From the NCBI GenBank assembly GCA_963642145.1, contig CAVIFU010000030.1:1-18895 (forward strand): a stretch of 18,895 nucleotides of DNA. The letters are read 5' to 3'. Made by a program: the position numbers and the translations under genes. Of this stretch, positions 15,328-18,895 are shown in pieces. The notes under the pieces were generated by a model that ran no database searches, was not told the DNA's origin, and worked only from the letters and a program-made list of their open reading frames with translations. Within the stretch, counting starts at the first letter, position 1; the number at the start of each line of letters is the position of its first letter. This stretch comes from Stercoripulliclostridium_A sp963642145. GTDB taxonomy: Bacteria; Bacillota; Clostridia; Christensenellales; DTU072.

Positions 15328-15344
15328 ATAACCGAGTCGGTTAT
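15328..15344. promoter_or_regulatory. 17-bp palindrome upstream of the yyaC-like gene, possible operator
   Basis: ATAACCGA-G-TCGGTTAT, perfect 8-bp arms around one base, 17 to 33 bp before the start codon at 15311. It has no T-run, so it is not a terminator, and its place in the leader or promoter suggests a repressor site. A TTGACA on the minus strand near 15388 has no well-spaced -10, so the gene's promoter is not certain. Confidence 0.4.
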
Positions 15345-15395
15345 GCGTAGTTTGATAGGATAGTTTTTGACTGTACATTATTTGTCAATTCCAAA

Positions 15396-15457
15396 ATATA
15401 TACATCACCGTCGCCGTAGGCGATGCATATCACCACTGCCGTGAGGCAGTGCATATG
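15396..15457 (-). repeat. Dispersed palindromic repeat, two hairpins
   Basis: Two hairpins: TCGCC-GTA-GGCGA (15411-15423) and CACTGCC-GTGA-GGCAGTG (15434-15451), joined by a GGTGATAT-type linker when read on the minus strand. On that strand the unit ATCGCCTACGGCGACGGTGA is identical to one in the cluster at 18661-18762. It fills the gap between the HAD phosphatase gene and the yyaC-like gene. No gene is visible in 15312-15484. Confidence 0.75.
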
Positions 15458-15484
15458 GTTCGTAAGTTTAAGGGGGTACTTGGT

Positions 15485-16261
15485 TTATTCCGATATCAGT
15501 CCGGAGATGGAATCAAACACATACGTCGGCTTAATGCCGCTGGCATTGAGCATTTCGCGAGTTGTTTCGCCGGAGAGGACAAGGACGGATTGGTAGCCGT
15601 TGTTGACGCCGAACAGGATGTCGGTGTAGAGGCGGTCGCCTATCATGACGATTTTTTCTTTGGGAATATCGAACAAGTGCCCGATTATCTCTGCCATGGG
15701 CGAATAGGGTTTGCCGCAAATTACGCTCGGAGCGCGACCGCAGGAGCACTCAAAGAGCGCCATGAGCGCGCCGACATCGGGCATATCGCCGACATCGGAG
15801 GGGCAAACGGTATCCGGGTGAGTGGCGATGAACTCGCGCCCTTTGTCGAGCAAAACGTTCGCGTGCCACAGTTTGTCGTAAGTCAGGGAGGTGTCGAAGG
15901 CAAGGAGAACGATGTCCGCGTCATCGCTGATGGGGATATTTTCTTCTTCCAAAGACTTGATAAACGTCGGCGTGCCTATGGGATAAACGCTTTTGGACGG
16001 ACGGCGGGTATGCAAAAACTGTATCGCCGCCATCGTGGAAGTGATAATTTGGAATAAATCCACGGGATAGCCCATGGCGGTGAGTTTTTTAACATACTCG
16101 CGCTTATCTTTGGACGAGTTGTTGGTCAAAAAGCACACTCTTTTGCCCATGGCGGTCAGTGCCTTCAAGGTATCGATTGCGCCTTCGATGGGTTGGTTGC
16201 CGAGGTACACCGTACCGTCAAGGTCGAATAAGAATAAATCTGCGTCAACGTTAAGTTTCAT
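15485..16261 (-). CDS. HAD-superfamily phosphatase, subfamily IIA (NagD/phosphoglycolate phosphatase-like)
   Basis: 258-aa cytoplasmic hydrolase that removes phosphate from small phosphorylated metabolites; the precise substrate is unknown. Motif I is FLFDLDGTVYLG (nucleophile Asp13, acid/base Asp15), motif II is FLTNNSS, the C2-type cap lies between, followed by a Lys in ICGKPYSPM and motif IV GDRLYTDILFG. The gene lies 23 bp downstream of the dehydroquinate-synthase-fold gene and is probably co-transcribed with it. An AGGAG sits unusually close (about 2-3 nt) to the ATG. Confidence 0.92.
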   Translation of the reverse strand: MKLNVDADLFLFDLDGTVYLGNQPIEGAIDTLKALTAMGKRVCFLTNNSSKDKREYVKKLTAMGYPVDLFQIITSTMAAIQFLHTRRPSKSVYPIGTPTFIKSLEEENIPISDDADIVLLAFDTSLTYDKLWHANVLLDKGREFIATHPDTVCPSDVGDMPDVGALMALFECSCGRAPSVICGKPYSPMAEIIGHLFDIPKEKIVMIGDRLYTDILFGVNNGYQSVLVLSGETTREMLNASGIKPTYVFDSISGLISE

Positions 16262-16284
16262 ATCTCCTCTTATGTGCGGCGGTT

Positions 16285-17286
16285 TTACACCGCCCGTTCC
16301 GTAATTGCGTCTATGTAGCCTTTATCGGCAAGTATCGTGTAAAGGTTAATTTCCCCGGTGAGTTCGGCGGCAAGCGCCAAGTTATCGAGCAAAACTTCCG
16401 TCACGGCGGTACCCGCGCCGGCTGTCAGCCTAAACTTCCTAAGCCAACCTTTCAGTTCGCCCTCGTCCGCGATGAAGTCGCGCGCTTCCGCAAGGCAAGA
16501 CGGCGGATCGTATGGCAGAAACTTAACTTTCGGCGGTTTGATTTTGAGTGCGTCACACAAAATGCGCGTGCGTACTCTGTCCTTCTCGGGTAGTATAACG
16601 CAAAAATCGCTTTTTGTAAATCGTATTACGGCGAATACCGCCGTAAAGTATGTAAAAAACGTCGCGTGCAACGGGAACGCCTCTTCATCCTCCGGGTATA
16701 ACGCCTCCGCCAACCTGAAAAACTCGCCGGAAACGGCGGACAGCTTGCGCGTATTCTCCGCCGTGCGCAATATGAGTTCCTCCGTATCGATATCCGCACC
16801 GAGGTCGTTGCGCGCCGAGGTCAACACCTCCTTAGCTACGTTATAGCCCGTGCGCCTGAGTCCCGCGCCGAGTATGCCGAGAGACTCAGCATACAGTCCT
16901 ACGGCACGCGCCACCGCGCTTGCCTGCAATGCGCCGAAGTTTTCCGCCTCGTCAATAAAAACGCAATCGGGGTAACCTGTACGCATCGTTTTGTAACCTA
17001 TAACGGCTATATCGTCAAAAAAGCTCGCGTACACTTCGGGAGTGGCAAGTATGAGTTTTTTGCCGTTTGCTATGCTTTTGGCAAGGTCTGCATTCGCTTT
17101 GCCGTACGCAAATATCGCGGAAGCGTCTTCCGGTACGGCGCCGGAATAAGTAAGGGTTCTGCACCCGGAGGCTACTATATCGTCAATATATTCTTCCCCT
17201 ACGGATAGGATTTTGCCGTAAGGGAAGTTTGAAGAAAAGTACTCTTTTAGGTCAAGGGATAAGTTTTGACTGAATTTAACTTGCAT
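16285..17286 (-). CDS. Divergent dehydroquinate-synthase/iron-ADH-fold protein
   Basis: 333 aa. The layout resembles the fold shared by dehydroquinate synthase, glycerol-1-phosphate dehydrogenase and iron-containing alcohol dehydrogenases. The N-terminal part has ILSVGEEYIDDIV, the region that should hold the nucleotide-binding GGGS loop reads AYGKANADLAKSIA, then come KLILATPE, PDCVFIDEAEN and a helical C-terminal half with PLHATFFTYF. The glycine loop and most expected metal ligands (Asp and two His) are not evident, so it may have changed activity or lost catalysis. AAGG lies about 8 nt before the ATG. It is first in a two-gene unit with the HAD phosphatase. Membership in the fold is my inference from motif order and is moderately uncertain. 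Confidence 0.6.
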   Translation of the reverse strand: MQVKFSQNLSLDLKEYFSSNFPYGKILSVGEEYIDDIVASGCRTLTYSGAVPEDASAIFAYGKANADLAKSIANGKKLILATPEVYASFFDDIAVIGYKTMRTGYPDCVFIDEAENFGALQASAVARAVGLYAESLGILGAGLRRTGYNVAKEVLTSARNDLGADIDTEELILRTAENTRKLSAVSGEFFRLAEALYPEDEEAFPLHATFFTYFTAVFAVIRFTKSDFCVILPEKDRVRTRILCDALKIKPPKVKFLPYDPPSCLAEARDFIADEGELKGWLRKFRLTAGAGTAVTEVLLDNLALAAELTGEINLYTILADKGYIDAITERAV

Positions 17287-17356
17287 GGTTCAACCTTACC
17301 GCGTTCGGAGCCGCGAAAAAACTCCGCTTTTGTAGAAATTACGGTAATTACGGGTA

Positions 17357-17385
17357 TTGCGCGCGGCGCGCGCATGTGGTATGAT
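17357..17385 (+). promoter_or_regulatory. Probable promoter of the PLC-like gene
   Basis: TTGCGC (17357-17362), 17-bp spacer, TATGAT (17380-17385). An overlapping TGA-TATAAG (17382-17390) is an alternative extended -10. The spacer contains a GC-rich near-palindrome (17359-17373). The leader would be only about 15 nt and carries GGAGG. Confidence 0.5.
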
Positions 17386-17405
17386 ATAAGGCGTTCGGAG
17401 GCAAT

Positions 17406-18659
17406 ATGAAATCGAGTGTAGAAAGAATAATAATAGCATTGGTGCCGCTCACGTTGGTTTGCGGAGTGCTATGCGCGTTGGTTGCCGTGTGCGACCTTGC
17501 TTGGATAATGGCAATAATTCTGCCGATATACCTATTTGCGGTATTCTGCGCGATACTTCTCAACGACGACTCGTTGCGCGTTGAAGTCGGCGCGACTGAC
17601 GGTTCTTACAAAAAAGTCATGTCGAATATCGAGGGAATCACGCAAGCCAACCCGAAGTACATCGATATTGCCGTACTCGGCTCGCACGACGCCGTCACGG
17701 ACAAGCTCGAACAGTACTCCCCTCTCGATCCGCACAACGCAAAGAATAAACTTCTTGTTTTTGCATACAAGCTTATACGCGGATTTGCTTACCGCTTCGG
17801 CAGAACGCAAACGTTAGGCATTTACGACCAAATAGCCGCCGGATCCAGATTTCTACACATCAAATGCACCTATCTTGACGGCGAATGGTATTGCTCGCAC
17901 GGACGTCTGTGCGGTAAGCTCGACGTACACCTCACCGAAGCCCTCAGATACCTTACTTCCGAGGACGCCGACGGCGAAATTATAGGATTTCTCTTCCAAA
18001 CCATGCACATGCCCTCGGGCGTTACTCTCGATGACCTCATGGCGCATGTGGACTCCGTCAAACTCAACGGCAAGTCCGTATTCGATTTTGTGCGCGTACC
18101 GCGCGCCGATATATTCAATAACGGCGACGGCGGCGTCAAAGTGGGCGACCTCACCTACAACGACTTAACTCTCAACGGCACAGCCCCGGGCGCGGTGATA
18201 TTCGTCAGGCGCGAAACCGGCTTGTTCCGCCCGGAATGGGAAGGCGACGGCGAACTCGTACACAAGTGTTACGATATGGATACCTGCGCGGACCACACTT
18301 GGCACAGCGCGATAGGCAGGAAGAAACTCCTTGCCAAAGTCCACGCCAACGGCAAGCGCATAGCGCAAGACCAAGACAGCAAGACGAAGCTACGCATGAA
18401 CCAATCGCAAGCGTGTTTCACCGTCTCCGACGCCAAGGAATTTTTTATCACGCTGTTCGCCTGGTCACTTTTGCGTTTTGCCAAAACGTACAACAACGAG
18501 CTGATTTCGAGCCCCTATTTCGATGAATGGCTGACGCGCATGCCGGTCTTCCAAGTTGACTACGTCAACAGCAACTATATGGACTTCAATTCGCGCGTTA
18601 ACGCGCTAATCCGAACGCACAACGAGAACACGGTGCGGAAGCTTTTGGGGAAGCAGTAA
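17406..18659 (+). CDS. Membrane-anchored PI-PLC-like phosphodiesterase-fold protein
   Basis: 417 aa with two N-terminal membrane segments (about 8-28 and 31-52), then a domain resembling the TIM barrel of bacterial phosphatidylinositol-specific phospholipase C. The paired catalytic histidines are suggested by His94 in VLGSHDAV and His165 in WYCSHGRL, and the barrel end by FQVDYVN near residue 385. In related enzymes the strand after the first His carries Asp-x-Arg; here it reads FLHIKC, so a metal or substrate residue may differ. The substrate is unknown; membrane lipids or lipid-linked glycerophosphates are possible. Start chosen for GGAGG five nt before the ATG. It is divergent from the leftward two-gene unit. 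Confidence 0.7.
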   Translation: MKSSVERIIIALVPLTLVCGVLCALVAVCDLAWIMAIILPIYLFAVFCAILLNDDSLRVEVGATDGSYKKVMSNIEGITQANPKYIDIAVLGSHDAVTDKLEQYSPLDPHNAKNKLLVFAYKLIRGFAYRFGRTQTLGIYDQIAAGSRFLHIKCTYLDGEWYCSHGRLCGKLDVHLTEALRYLTSEDADGEIIGFLFQTMHMPSGVTLDDLMAHVDSVKLNGKSVFDFVRVPRADIFNNGDGGVKVGDLTYNDLTLNGTAPGAVIFVRRETGLFRPEWEGDGELVHKCYDMDTCADHTWHSAIGRKKLLAKVHANGKRIAQDQDSKTKLRMNQSQACFTVSDAKEFFITLFAWSLLRFAKTYNNELISSPYFDEWLTRMPVFQVDYVNSNYMDFNSRVNALIRTHNENTVRKLLGKQ

Positions 18660-18660
18660 T

Positions 18661-18762
18661 ATAATACATCGCCTTGCCGGCGACGGTGATATACATCGCT
18701 TGCGCGACGGTGATATACATCGCCTACGGCGACGGTGATATACACGTCACTTCGTGACGCGG
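18661..18762 (+). repeat. Dispersed palindromic repeat, four hairpins in tandem
   Basis: Four stems follow one another: TCGCC/GGCGA (18669-18683), TCGC/GCGA (18696-18707), TCGCC/GGCGA (18720-18732) and CGTCAC/GTGACG (18745-18759). They are joined by near-identical linkers ACGGTGATATACA. Stem sequences and lengths differ between units but pairing is kept. It begins one base after the PLC-like stop codon and may also act as its transcript end. Confidence 0.8.
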
Positions 18763-18895
18763 TAAATGATTCTTTGATAGAATAGTGTGGTGTTTGGTTA
18801 GTGTGAAGTTGCGGATTATATTTAATCATCCTCTTCTAGAGTGGGCGGGTGAGAGTTATATCGCAAAAATCCCGATGTATAATTTTTTGTGCGCA
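18763..18895. other. Non-coding end of window, nothing recognised
   Basis: 133 bp with no open frame, tRNA, clear promoter or terminator. The segment TTTGATAGAATAGT (18773-18786) nearly repeats TTTGATAGGATAGT at 15351-15364, near the other hairpin cluster. This may be part of the repeat family or chance. Confidence 0.4.

Overview
The window reads as chromosomal DNA from a member of the Firmicutes/Bacillota, most likely an uncultured gut-type clostridium. The grounds are a YyaC-like (DUF1256) sporulation protein, elongator tRNA-Met of Firmicutes type, CCA-encoding tRNA genes, canonical TTGACA/TATAAT promoters and AGGAGG-like ribosome binding sites. The exact genus cannot be read from the sequence alone.

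Left third (1-7783): a complete, apparently intact type II-A CRISPR-Cas locus. After the tail of an unidentified acidic protein, a strong promoter (260-288) reads rightward through a 156-nt leader into cas9, cas1, cas2 and csn2, which overlap one another by 32, 38 and 4 nt. The leader carries, on the opposite strand, a roughly 79-nt tracrRNA gene (about 423 down to 345) with an anti-repeat, a nexus hairpin, a second hairpin and a perfect intrinsic terminator. Its near-consensus promoter (TTGACA-17-TAATAT) lies over the cas9 Shine-Dalgarno and start codon. The cas mRNA leader is therefore the exact antisense of the whole tracrRNA. An extended -10 promoter at the csn2 stop codon, sharing a 12-nt block with the cas promoter, drives an array of 15 identical 36-nt repeats, 15 spacers of exactly 30 nt, and one decayed terminal repeat.

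Middle (7784-8332): a roughly 200-bp unexplained spacer with paired segments, then a consensus promoter, three tRNA genes (Met-CAT, Glu-TTC, Val-TAC) and a bidirectional terminator.

Right (8333-18895): mainly leftward housekeeping and metabolic genes. These are a domain-swapped GH3 beta-glucosidase-like enzyme, asnS (own promoter and terminator), ftsH (own promoter and terminator), a yyaC-like gene, and a two-gene unit of a divergent dehydroquinate-synthase/Fe-ADH-fold protein followed by a HAD-IIA phosphatase. A divergent rightward gene encodes a membrane-anchored PI-PLC-like protein. Two intergenic clusters of short hairpins with conserved linkers but different stems (15396-15457 and 18661-18762) look like members of one dispersed palindromic repeat family.

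Working together, Cas9, tracrRNA and crRNA provide interference, and Cas1-Cas2-Csn2 (with Cas9) provide spacer acquisition. The most interesting point is the interlocked tracrRNA/cas9 control region, which could couple Cas9 and tracrRNA levels.
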